From: Rhizophagus irregularis
Taxonomy: Eukaryota; Glomeromycota; Glomeromycetes; Glomerales; Glomeraceae
Reading direction: 5' to 3'
Assembly (NCBI RefSeq): GCF_026210795.1
Contig: NC_089447.1
Span: forward strand, 312,501 to 376,500
Length of the DNA: 64,000 nucleotides
Numbering within the stretch: the stretch's first letter is position 1; each line of letters starts with the position of its first letter. Of the stretch, positions 25,035 to 35,232 are shown one piece after another. The position numbers and the translations under genes were made by a program. The notes below the pieces were generated by a model. It did not search any database and was not told the origin of the DNA. It saw only the letters and a list, made by a program, of their open reading frames with translations.

Positions 25035-25514
25035 ATAGTACAACGTCTTTTAATATCCACATTTATACGGCAAAAAATTGACACATTAGAAAGTAGTAAC
25101 AAATATTTGATGGTGCGCGTGTTTATGCAGCGATCGCTTTCTTAAAAGGCACTTTTTCTGAAGCTTACTAATTGGCGTACTACCTATCAATATGTGATGA
25201 TCGAAAATACATTCAATGTCCAATCAGAGACAAATACCTAATTGAGTATGGTATATCCATACAAACGTGCGGATAAACAAAATGTATCATTTGTTTAGTA
25301 TGATAATATCCGATCAAAAAAAAAAAATGTTAGACGCAGCAATACGAGCTTATGAAGACTTTTATACTCTTTATATGTATATTCATTGAATTTTACATTT
25401 AAATTATTACACACTTTACATGATTAAAGTTGGAAATTTTTTATTCTATTTTACATAAATATCTTGGTAAGTGCTGAGATCTAAAAAAGAACTCATACAT
25501 GTTTGTTAACTAAT

Positions 25515-27317
25515 TTATTGTTTAGACCTTTTTGAACTAATTTCATCATTATTAATTTCCAAAATTCGTGATGATTTAATTCTTTCCCAAAATATTTTAA
25601 AATTATTTTTAAAAGATGATGTAATAACTATACTATTTACAGTAATTTGATTATTATATAATTCTAATGATTTAATCCATTCGTTCCTATCTAGTTGTTC
25701 GTCCATATCATTATACTTTCTCTTACTATTATTATTTTGATAATTATTAATATCTGGTCTGTTACACTCGTAATTTATATCATATGGTAGTTTAGAATTT
25801 AATTCTAGCCCGAACAAAATTGGCAAGCTTAATTCAAAACATGGTTTAATAATTTCTTCATTTTCAACCAATTTTAAATATGATAAATGATTTGCTTTAA
25901 ATGGAATTCTTTCATTACAAAATTCGAGGTAAATAGAACAAATGCTATTAAATGCGCATTTAGTAAGATGATCTGGTATCTCTATTCCAGGAGTTTCTTG
26001 TAATTTTAAATCTATCCAAATTCTTGATTCTAGAATATCTTCAAAACATTTTTGTGTAATTTCAGAATTTGATCCATATTTTTTAAGTATCCAATAATAA
26101 ACATTTGAATGAACGGATGATGATCTCATTTTTACTGATTTTATTGAATTATTATCATAATTAAATCCAACATTATAATGTTCTAATGCATCATTAAGAG
26201 CTTTTTCAGGTTGTTCATCGATTTTACTGATTAAAAATTCTAATAAATCTGTTTTTCTATGATTTCTCTCAGGTTTTATTGCTTGAGTAATACAAGAACT
26301 TGCAATAGATGATATTGATCTTTTATGAATTCTATGAAATGAATCCATTAAAATGTCCCCAAATCTATCTAACCTATGTTCAAATATGTGTAATGCATCT
26401 TCCATTACGATATCATTTAATTGAAATCCGAGATCAATAAGTTGTTTTAAACGTTTAATAACAGTATCTACATTAGGACATACCCAATTAATTGGCGGAG
26501 TAGGAGGGAATAAAATTAATAAAGCTCCTTGCATCACGAGTTCATTCAAGTCACTACAAATTTCGTAATACCCAATTTCTTTCCACATGATAACTAAATC
26601 AGGATAAATTAATATTGCTCTAGCAATAACGTTTAGTTGACGACTATTTTCATAACCATCTTTTGGTGGATAATCTTCTTGAGCCCTGTCTTGTATCAAT
26701 TGGATAAATTCTATTGTATCTTCATAAATAGGTTTTTTACGAGGTGGAAAAGGTACAAATTTTCTATTTAAGATTAAATCTTTAATATCAACAAGATTTT
26801 GATAAAGCCTTTGAGGAGCATGATATATAGTAAGTGGACCAGCTGATAAAAAATGGAATAATTCCATATCATTGCCTTTTGCAGCAAGTTCATTATCATT
26901 TAAAATTTCATAACATTTAGTAATTAAATTAGTAAAAACTGGTATAGTTAAATTACTCGCCCAAGATTTCTTCCAAGGGGAACGATTATTTACATTATGT
27001 ACATTATATTCGATTTTTTGCTTGGTAAGTTTTTCATCGATAGTTCCAAAATGCATTAATAAGCGTTGCACAAAATACCTAGATATTATGGCATCTCTTG
27101 CTATTAAAGCTTGTACAACATTGTCCGTCATAAAGTTTCTGAGCCTTACTGCATGAAATAAGGCATGAGCCTTACCATATTTATTAATCAACCATTCTGC
27201 TTTAGCGTGAGGATCTTGAGAAATAGCGAACCATTCCCTGTTGGTAACTACAAGTGAACTTGGTGTAATTACGTATTTAAATATGTTAATTCTCAATTCA
27301 TCATATAACGATTGCAT
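25515..27317 (-). CDS. Family A protein (600 aa), F-box-like N terminus
   Basis: Single-exon frame. The open frame extends three codons further to a TTG at 27326, but the ATG at 27317 matches the MQSL start of the paralogues and is chosen. Same block order as 17121-18956: F-box-like MQSLYDELRINIFKYV, HALFHAVRLRNF, ISRYFVQRLL, PWKKSWASNL, GNDMELFHFLSAGP, KFVPFPPRKKP, YPPKDGYENSRQLNV and LLILFPPTPPINW. It is 11 residues shorter, with a deletion after NVHNVN in the region that is RIRDFKKKLR in the first copy. The C-terminal tail differs most (basic ISSKRSKQ end). Both intact copies keep all core blocks, suggesting purifying selection. Function unknown beyond the F-box-like resemblance. Confidence 0.85.
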   Translation of the reverse strand: MQSLYDELRINIFKYVITPSSLVVTNREWFAISQDPHAKAEWLINKYGKAHALFHAVRLRNFMTDNVVQALIARDAIISRYFVQRLLMHFGTIDEKLTKQKIEYNVHNVNNRSPWKKSWASNLTIPVFTNLITKCYEILNDNELAAKGNDMELFHFLSAGPLTIYHAPQRLYQNLVDIKDLILNRKFVPFPPRKKPIYEDTIEFIQLIQDRAQEDYPPKDGYENSRQLNVIARAILIYPDLVIMWKEIGYYEICSDLNELVMQGALLILFPPTPPINWVCPNVDTVIKRLKQLIDLGFQLNDIVMEDALHIFEHRLDRFGDILMDSFHRIHKRSISSIASSCITQAIKPERNHRKTDLLEFLISKIDEQPEKALNDALEHYNVGFNYDNNSIKSVKMRSSSVHSNVYYWILKKYGSNSEITQKCFEDILESRIWIDLKLQETPGIEIPDHLTKCAFNSICSIYLEFCNERIPFKANHLSYLKLVENEEIIKPCFELSLPILFGLELNSKLPYDINYECNRPDINNYQNNNSKRKYNDMDEQLDRNEWIKSLELYNNQITVNSIVITSSFKNNFKIFWERIKSSRILEINNDEISSKRSKQ

Positions 27318-27329
27318 TTTATGCAAAAA

Positions 27330-29505
27330 ATCTTTTTTTTAAATTTTTTTAAAAAATTTTAAACGAAAGATTTAAAATTTTTTAAAAAAATTTGACATTT
27401 TATTATTATGCAAATTATTGTGTGACTTACATTTCTTTGTTAAAATTTCTAAATGAGGCAAACCGATTGCAGCATTTTTTGTTACACATTGATTATCAAT
27501 CTAAATAATCTCATTATTAATGGTATTTTTAAGTTTGTGTGATACATAAATAAAAACTAAGGACAGTAATCGATACTGGAAGTCTAAAAATAAAAAATAT
27601 AAAAAAATTTATTTTTATTATCTGGTTATTATTATTTATTAAAATAATAATCAAATAAAATTACGTACTTTCAATAGAATATTAGCCAGTTATACTCTGT
27701 AGGACTTATTATTTATTTATTAACTGGTCTCCACCGCCATTGCTCAAGACAATATCATTTGTCATTTGAATAAAACAGATAATCATTACCATTGTCCCTT
27801 TGTTAAGTTACCATATTTGTAAATTCATTTTTTTTTATGTGGCATTTTTTAACAATGAAGTGAATGAATTTTTTTCGGGGATTTGATTGACATTTCTGCA
27901 TTACATGTTACATTTATGTCATCATAATATATTAAGTAATATTAAACATTTTAATAAATAAACAAATAAAAAATGAAATAAAATTTCGAAAGCTTACGTA
28001 AATTTTTAATAATCAATAATCTAGAATTTTTTAGAAAAATTTTTGAATTTTTACTTATTAGTAAAAATCAAAGGAAACAATAAAAATTACATTTTTTTTT
28101 TTTTTTTTTTGTCGAAAAAATTATTATTATTTATTTAATTTTTAGTATTGTCCTTTCTAATAAATTAAAAAAAATTGTTCACCATTATTAAACTCCAATG
28201 AATGAGGGAAAAAACGTTTCTAAAATACTTAATAAAATGAAAGGCTTTTGAAAACACATGATGAAAAATGCCAAGCAAAATGAAAATCACCTGTAATACT
28301 GCGACCTGCAGTGCTACAGTTATTTTATAGAAATAAACAAATTAATTCAATTATTGTGATAAATTAAATAAATTAAAAATTAATTAGGTTTTTATTATGA
28401 AATTTGCAATAAACGATTCCGTCTTATATCCTTTATTAGATTGTTATAAAATTTAATAGTCTAATGGAAAGATATAAATAAAAATTAGTCATTTATGCGA
28501 TGCTATGTCCTTCCTTTGTTTTTTTTTTGATACATACTTTCTTTATCTAAACTGTGACGTTCACGAAAGATCACATGCTACAAAGGAATCTTACAAGTGA
28601 TTATGCATGTTTGATAAACAAATTGTTTGAAACTGTTAGGTTGCATTGTAGATCAAATCAAATTGAATTTCGATTTGGCGTGATTGATGCCCAAATTGCA
28701 TATTCATGAGACGCCTCTTCGAAAGATCGTTATGTCCTATGTTCAAATTGGCTTAGTTAAAATTTGGGGCAAAAACTATGGTGAATTTGGTGGTACTAGT
28801 GTTTTCAGTATTCCCGGAATACTGGAATAGTTTGGAATACTCCAAAAACATTTTAATTATTAGTTTTTGACTTTAAATTTATAAAATTAAATTTTATTAA
28901 ATCTAAAATTCATCGGAAATCATCACTGGGTGGCGCATGACTAAAATATAATCGTTCAGCAGTTAATATATCAATACGAGAGGCTTAAAAAAATATATAT
29001 ATATTTTCTTGTCCGGTGTAAAGTGTTTTATTTATAACGGAATGTTTCAGCCAGATGATTTCATTTAATGACCGACCGAAACGAGTATTTTATTTTAAAA
29101 AGCATTTTTAAATTTATTTTTTTCGTCTCGAATAACAATTACAAATAATTGAAGTAATTAATTTGTTTCTTATACTGTCCAATAGTGGTAATAATCTCTT
29201 ATCGCTTTATTAAGATTTTCAACACATTTGGTTTTTTTCGGACTGATTTTTCCAGGAAAGTTTATAAAATTTAAAATCTAATAATAATCATAAAAATATA
29301 AAAATGTTAATTAATAAAAGAGTGGATTGTCATTAACCGTAATAAACGTTTAAAAAATTTATTTTTCTTATAGTGTACATAATATTGTCAAGAAATATCA
29401 ATATAAGTAAAAATATTCTATCTTTAAAAGCTTTTAAATCTAAAGAGCATAATTTTTTATACGAGAAATAAAATAATAATTTATCAATAATGCATATAAT
29501 ATTAT
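27330..29505. other. No gene seen
   Basis: A+T-rich DNA with long poly-T/poly-A runs (for example 28091-28110). No frame with family similarity, and no clear inverted-repeat element. Confidence 0.45.
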
Positions 29506-29916
29506 TTAAATTACAATCTCATCCATTCCTTTTGAAACGCGTAAATAAAGTTTTACAAACAAGCTTTCTTCAAGACTTAATTTTTGATGTGGTGATAATG
29601 TCGCCTCGTTGTTTCGTGTATTTATATCAAATTCCTCATTATTCAATAAATCTTCGATTATTGAATGAGGTAACAATTTACACCTGACATAATAATTTAT
29701 TGTATGATATTGATAAATAAATTCATGATCGTAATTTAGATTATTATCAGGGTCATTATCATTAAAAAAATCAAAATTTTCTTGAATTATTTTGTAAGTT
29801 ATTAAGAAAAAATTTTTATCGGTTAGTGTACTATGAAAAAACCTCCCCTTAGTAATTAACTGACGTTGCATAATTATTGCGACTGGGTTTACAACAGTAG
29901 CAGGTGGAGTTACCAT
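29506..29916 (-). CDS. Family S small protein (136 aa), function unknown
   Basis: Complete frame from ATG at 29916. Shares with the copy at 5813-6214 the blocks GRFFHSTLTDKNFFLITYKI, FFNDNDPDNN, YDHEFIYQYHT, NYYVRCKLLPHSIIEDLLNN, and LSPHQKLSLEESLFVKLYL ending in MDEIVI. The N terminus (MVTPPATVVNPVAIIMQRQL) is closer to the two relics than to the 5813 copy. No signal peptide or membrane segment. It lies 2.2 kb beyond family A gene 25515-27317, in the same orientation. TATA box 98 nt upstream. Confidence 0.8.
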   Translation of the reverse strand: MVTPPATVVNPVAIIMQRQLITKGRFFHSTLTDKNFFLITYKIIQENFDFFNDNDPDNNLNYDHEFIYQYHTINYYVRCKLLPHSIIEDLLNNEEFDINTRNNEATLSPHQKLSLEESLFVKLYLRVSKGMDEIVI

Positions 29917-30013
29917 TTTGCTTATCTGTTGTATTATTGAAAGGCAATGAAAATTTATTTCAATAGTTTAAATAAAAAAAAAATGATACGGAAAGGTGAC
30001 AAGGAATTAGAGG

Positions 30014-30021
30014 TTTATATA
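30014..30021 (-). promoter_or_regulatory. TATA box of family S gene
   Basis: Minus-strand TATATAAA followed by CCTCTAATTCC, 98 nt upstream of the ATG at 29916; the fourth instance of the S family core promoter. Confidence 0.6.
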
Positions 30022-31480
30022 GCTTTTTGTAAAATTGGAGTATATTGGTATATAGTTAGTTTCATCTTTTAATATCAATAATAATTCTTTTTTGCATTTT
30101 GTTTATTTGTTTGTTCCAAATTAATAAAGCCGACCCCAATTTTTGTCGAAAACTCCGTAATACACATTGATCGTTTTTGTGAATTATTTTTATTTTACCG
30201 ATATAGTTTAGATTGCATTTCAATCTCCCACGTGATCTGATGTCGCACTTGGATAATTTCAACCGTATCTCGTTTAGCCCCCTTTTTTTAGAATGGATAG
30301 TCCCATTGGAGCCTTCCTCACGGAGCCAGGCCAGCTTATAGCAGATTAGGAACCCGTCGCTGCTCGTTTGACCCTACTGCGATAACAATGACGCTCATTA
30401 CCGTGACTTTTTTTGCAAGCTACACAAAAACTTTTTTGGATCAAGAAATAAGTAGATTAGGTAATCAACACTGTTTCAAAAAAATGCCTATCCTCTAAGA
30501 GAAAATTATGAATTAGTAAAATTTTACTAGAATCGGATAAATGATCGGCCGATCATGTTCCTGTTCCAATTAGCCAGAATATTCACTGATCGACACAATT
30601 TTATTATACCTACTGGTAACAAATTTTATATGTATTTATTTATCCATTCCTAAGAGCCTAGGAGATTTTGCAGTAAAAATCAACTATTGATTATACTATA
30701 ATAGATTGATTTGAAAATTTGAGTAATTCTTTAGAAAGATTTGTATTTTCCAAATGAGAAAAACTTTCTTTTAATTTATTCGTAATCTCAATATTATTTT
30801 TCAAGTGTAATAATAGTAATAGTTCCGAAGTTTTTAAAATTTAATCATTTTTTTAAAAATCTTAAAATGAAAAACAGAAAAAAACCAAGTGAAAGAAAAT
30901 AAGATTCAACAATAAAATATACTATATTTATACTCACGATATACTACATGTAAATGGCAGGGGATAAATCAATTTTATTCTTTTTATTATAGTGGCTCTA
31001 AATAATCACAAGCATAAAGGCATGCTAGTAGTAGTCGTTATTCTCTTCACCAACCTTTACACCTGAACTTATTCAACCTCAAACGTCTTTAAAAAATTTA
31101 AAATTATAATCAAGTTATACTATGTCCTAGCCGTCTCTTTCTAAACCAAATCATAAATATTAATTCTAGAGGTCTTAACAAATAAAAATATCTTATAAAT
31201 AATACGTTCGAGCATTACATCAATCAATATTGTTAAAATTTCCCAAATGATAATAACAAGGTCAGTTAGATCATTTTCATTTACGAAATAATATGTTTTG
31301 AATGACCAAAATGATAATGATAAAAGGTTATTTGAGAATCATTTCAAAAATGGTCAAATTAATGATTTTGTATTTTTTTCCAGATAGACTTCATTTTTTT
31401 ACACAAGATAATCATATTTGAAAATGTAAAATTCTTTCTTTGATTAATAAAAATTGGTTATTAGTCTAATAATATGTATT
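30022..31480. other. No gene seen; local G+C-richer stretch
   Basis: 30275-30420 is unusually G+C-rich for this window (GGAGCCTTCCTCACGGAGCC, then AACCCGTCGCTGCTCG), but I found neither an RNA fold nor a protein. 30720-30960 resembles 7930-8160 (AATCTCAATATTATTTTTCA, TTCAACAATAAAA, ACTCACGATATA), a dispersed duplication. Confidence 0.4.
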
Positions 31481-31482
31481 TA

Positions 31483-32369
31483 CAGAGCCCACCAATAAGT
31501 CGTCGGTCACCTTTAAATTCGTACAACTATTGCGCAAATATGATCATATGTAAACTTTTTTTTAAAATAATAAACCTGCCTTTTATCATATAATTAAAGT
31601 TAATCATCAAATTGAATTACGTTTACTCTAAAAATTATATGTAATTTTAAAAAGAATTGGCCATTATATTCTAAATTTTATTAAAAAATTGAAGATTTCA
31701 ATTGAGATCTTTAGGTATTAATAAAAAATTAAATAATTTGTTCATCGATGCTTTAATTTTTTAATAAAATTGTTTGCTATAATTTATGGCACATAATTGT
31801 TAAAATATCATCAAAATTAATGAAATGATTAGAAAGTTATGCAACATTTAGCCGGCATTTGCTGATCATTTGTAGATCATCACCAAATTATTTACCTAAT
31901 TTTAGCGTTAACTAACGCATTGAATTTGGCCAAATTTTTTTTCCAAGAATATTTGGTTACAGCTATTTATCCTTAAATTTTTTATCATAATAAAATTCAA
32001 GATTATAATTTATTCTTAACTTGATAATTTATTAATAATAGATAGATGTAAAATATGTTTGTAAAATATATGTAACTTATCAATTATTTTATTGATTTTA
32101 ATAATACTTTATAATAATGTATTAAAAATCATGGTAGACGATTTTATTCAAAAAAAAAAACCCATTATAAAACAAATTATTTTATTGAAATCTTAAATTT
32201 TCTGATAAAATTTATAATTTTTAGAGTAAATGTAATTCAACTTGATGACCAACTTTACTTTTATGATAAAAGGCAGGTTCATTATTAAAAAAAAAAAGTT
32301 TACATATGATCATATTTGCGTAATAGTTGTACGAATTTAAGGTGACCAGTGACTTATTGGTGGGCACTG
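31483..32369. mobile_element. Tc1/mariner-like non-autonomous element with long TIRs
   Basis: Flanked by TA on both sides; left end CAGAGCCCACCAATAAGTC, right end the inverse of CAGTGCCCACCAATAAGTC. The inverted similarity runs about 165 bp into each arm (GGTCACC, TTAAATTCGTACAACTATT, CATATGTAAACTTTTTTT, GGCAGGTT). CAGT-type termini between TA dinucleotides are typical of Tc1/mariner. The core has no transposase frame, so it depends on another copy. Confidence 0.7.
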
Positions 32370-33145
32370 TACATGATTTATCATACGTCTTTATTAAAGA
32401 CATAAGTGTAAATTACATCATATTTATGTAAATACTAATCAATTGTATCTAAATTTCTCCAGATAGCCAACGAAAAAAACGTTGCGAAACGTTTTTCAAA
32501 GTAATTTTAATTAAAAAAACGTTTTCGCAGCGATTTTTAATTAATTTAACAAAAAAAGACGTTGTTGCGAAACGTTTATTAAAAGTAATTTTAATTAAAT
32601 ATTTTTGTTATAATATTCAGATTTTATTTTTTTTAATAATAATAATTTTTTTTTTTTTGATCTTTTTCAAACTGATTTTTTTTTAAATTTTTTTCCCTTC
32701 ATAATCTATTTAATGATAATTTTTTCTCATTCTTTGGCGTGTATTAAAGATAATAAATTATTGTAAATTTTCCAATTATCAATTTATAAATTTATAAATT
32801 TATTAACTCAATTATGGTTAAAAAAGATTTATTATAAATTCGTTTTATTAGAAATGAACAAGTTCAAAATAAATCACATTTCATATATTTTACATTTTAT
32901 AGTCCTAACTCCCCTTTAAGCATGAACTCATACTGTATATTAAAACTAGTAAAATTATTTTTTATAATTTAATAATGACATCATTTTCTTCATATGAATT
33001 CATCATTTAAATTTCCATTTACAAGAGAAGATGTAATATTTTTTTGCCAAGCCGTTCGGCATTTTCAATTTCTTTTGTGTAAGTTTTTATTTTCTAAACA
33101 ACTTTTCAATGCGAAAATAATGATAACTTTATTCTGATTCACAGT

Positions 33146-33469
33146 TAGTGTTCCGAAAGGGTCAGGGTTATTGTCCCGACTCTTATTTAGGGGTCGGGTT
33201 GGGGTCGCATGATTTGATGACTCGTAACCCGCATGAACTCGACCCGACCCGTCGAGTCGGGTTATACCTTTACTTTGACCTGGCGACCCGAATTTTTTTA
33301 TTATAATTTAACCAAAAATTTCAATTTTACTATATTAAATACAACTTGACGGGTCGAACCCGGGTTATCCGAGTCAGACTATAATCAGGTCAAGTCGAAT
33401 CCGAGTTGTTACTTTTACACTCGGATCAAGTTCGAATACACCTCGACTCGATTCCTTCGGACACTATTA
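33146..33469. mobile_element. hAT-like short element with GACCCG motifs
   Basis: Starts TAGTGTTCCGAAAGGGTC; the right end is the inverse of ATAGTGTCCGAAGGAATC plus two or three extra bases. Flanked by ATTCACAGT at 33137-33145 and 33469-33477, an 8- to 9-bp target-site duplication. The interior is full of GACCCG/CGGGTC motifs like those of 6570-7427. About 324 bp, no coding capacity. Confidence 0.7.
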
Positions 33470-33922
33470 TTCACAGTTTAATATAAAAAAGATAAATAAT
33501 GCATTCTTTTAGATATACAAATATATACAAATAGTGTATTAATATTGACATAACAAAAAAAAATTTATTATAGGACCTTCAAAAAAATAGATAGTGTTTC
33601 TGCTAATTTGGATGTGGTTTAATAAGAATTTGCACAGAATAATAGCATAATCAATAAGAATCATGCACTCACACTTCCTATGAAAATTACTGACCTATTG
33701 TTTAAACATTTGATTTAAAATCTTCTAAATTTATCCAACAATACTTTGAATTTATAAATCTTTATTTTTAATTATTTTTTTAAAATTATAATTTATTTGT
33801 TGATTAAAATAGTAAATAATTAGGACAATACATATATTGAGATCTTATACATACATAATATAAAAAATTTTAAGTCACTATTAATATACAATATTTACAA
33901 AAAGTCTATTATTCAGTATTAA

Positions 33923-35232
33923 TTAATGGAAAATGATTTCCATATTTGAAGATTCTTTCAATGTGTCATTAATTTTTTGATCATCATCTTTACTCTCATC
34001 ATCATCTTTAATCTCGTCATCATCTTTAATCTCATCATCCCCATGGTTCTCATCATTCTCATCCTCATTTTTTAATATAGTGCTTGTACATTCGAAGAAT
34101 GTTAATTTTTTCATTGACACAACTATTATTTTATCATTATCAATAATTTGGCTGTGAGTTTGATCATCAGTATTTGTTGACGATCCATTCTGTTGACCTT
34201 TACCCTTAATGGCTTGAACAATTTCAGCATCGATTGTGATTACGTAAGATAGCAAAATGTGTATTAAGCATTTTACAGTCATTGATGGACCTTCTTGTAC
34301 AAGATTAAATATATCCAAAACAGCATTAAGATGAAAGATGAGAGATATTATTAATCGTAAAAAATTCCAGTACGTAACAGCTGTGAATAATGTTCTCTTG
34401 CTTCTAATATTTAAAGACAATTGAGAAGCATTTTTATTGGCATTTTGTAAAATAAGGACTAAACGTGAGGTCACATATATATCAACTATAAAGTCCGTGA
34501 CAATTCCTCCAGTACCGTAAGGGGCAATATCAAGAAAATCGTAATAACAAATATATGTATCACTTTCGGATATATACATGGTAGATATTCGTTGGAAAAT
34601 TAGGTATGGGATCTATAAAATTAAATTATTGATGTCAATATTATTTTTTTAAAAGAAAAAGGAAGAAAAATATCATATTTTAACAGAAAATTTACCGTAA
34701 ATGCAGCTCTAATTACAAATAATAAAATGCATATTCGTTTATCCCAGACTTTACTTTCCGTATCTATTTGCCTTATCCTCCATAATAAGAAAGCTGTTAA
34801 TGATAATCTCGATACGATGTTTCCAATATACGTAATGTATAAAGGGACAGTACATTGAAGGATTGTAGGGAATTTTGGAGTTATATAAGAGCCAACAGAT
34901 CCAGAATTGCGCATAATTTGACCAAAATTGAAAATAATTTTAAGAATACTTGAAGCGTGTGTTTTACGTGTTCTACGTGTTTTATATGAAATTATCGCTA
35001 CGACCATGTTGTGAATGCATATCTATAAAAAGGGATAAAAGTAGTAAATCATTAATTAATATTTAACACCAGAGAGTTCTCCTACTTTAGACTCAAGATT
35101 GTTGTTGTTTGGAACTTTTCTGCTTAGTCTTTAATTAATTAAAATTTTATTTTAAAATTAATATCTTACCATAATAGATGCTCCCAACCAAAAGCAAACA
35201 TATGCTTGCGTTTGAATAAAATTGATTTCCAT
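33923..35232 (-). CDS. Multi-pass membrane protein, three exons (359 aa)
   Basis: Exons on the minus strand: 35232-35170 (ATG), 35022-34696, 34612-33923; introns 147 and 83 nt, both with gtaag/gtaaa donors and TTTTATAG acceptors, all phase 0. The mature frame has about six or seven hydrophobic segments: CFWLGASIMICIHNMVVAII across the first junction, TVPLYITYIGNIVSRL, ICILLFVIRAAFTIPYLIF across the second, FIVDIYVTSRLVLIL, WNFLRLIISLIFHLNAVL and LIHILLSYVITI. The C-terminal ~80 residues are hydrophilic and end with acidic repeats of the type DDEIKDDDE. This layout fits a seven-helix membrane protein of the kind multiplied in Rhizophagus; receptor function is only a possibility. No signal peptide before the first helix. 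Confidence 0.7.

Noticed and set aside
30275-30420. G+C-richer stretch as an RNA gene
   Set aside because: No convincing helices, terminal boxes or second copy seen.
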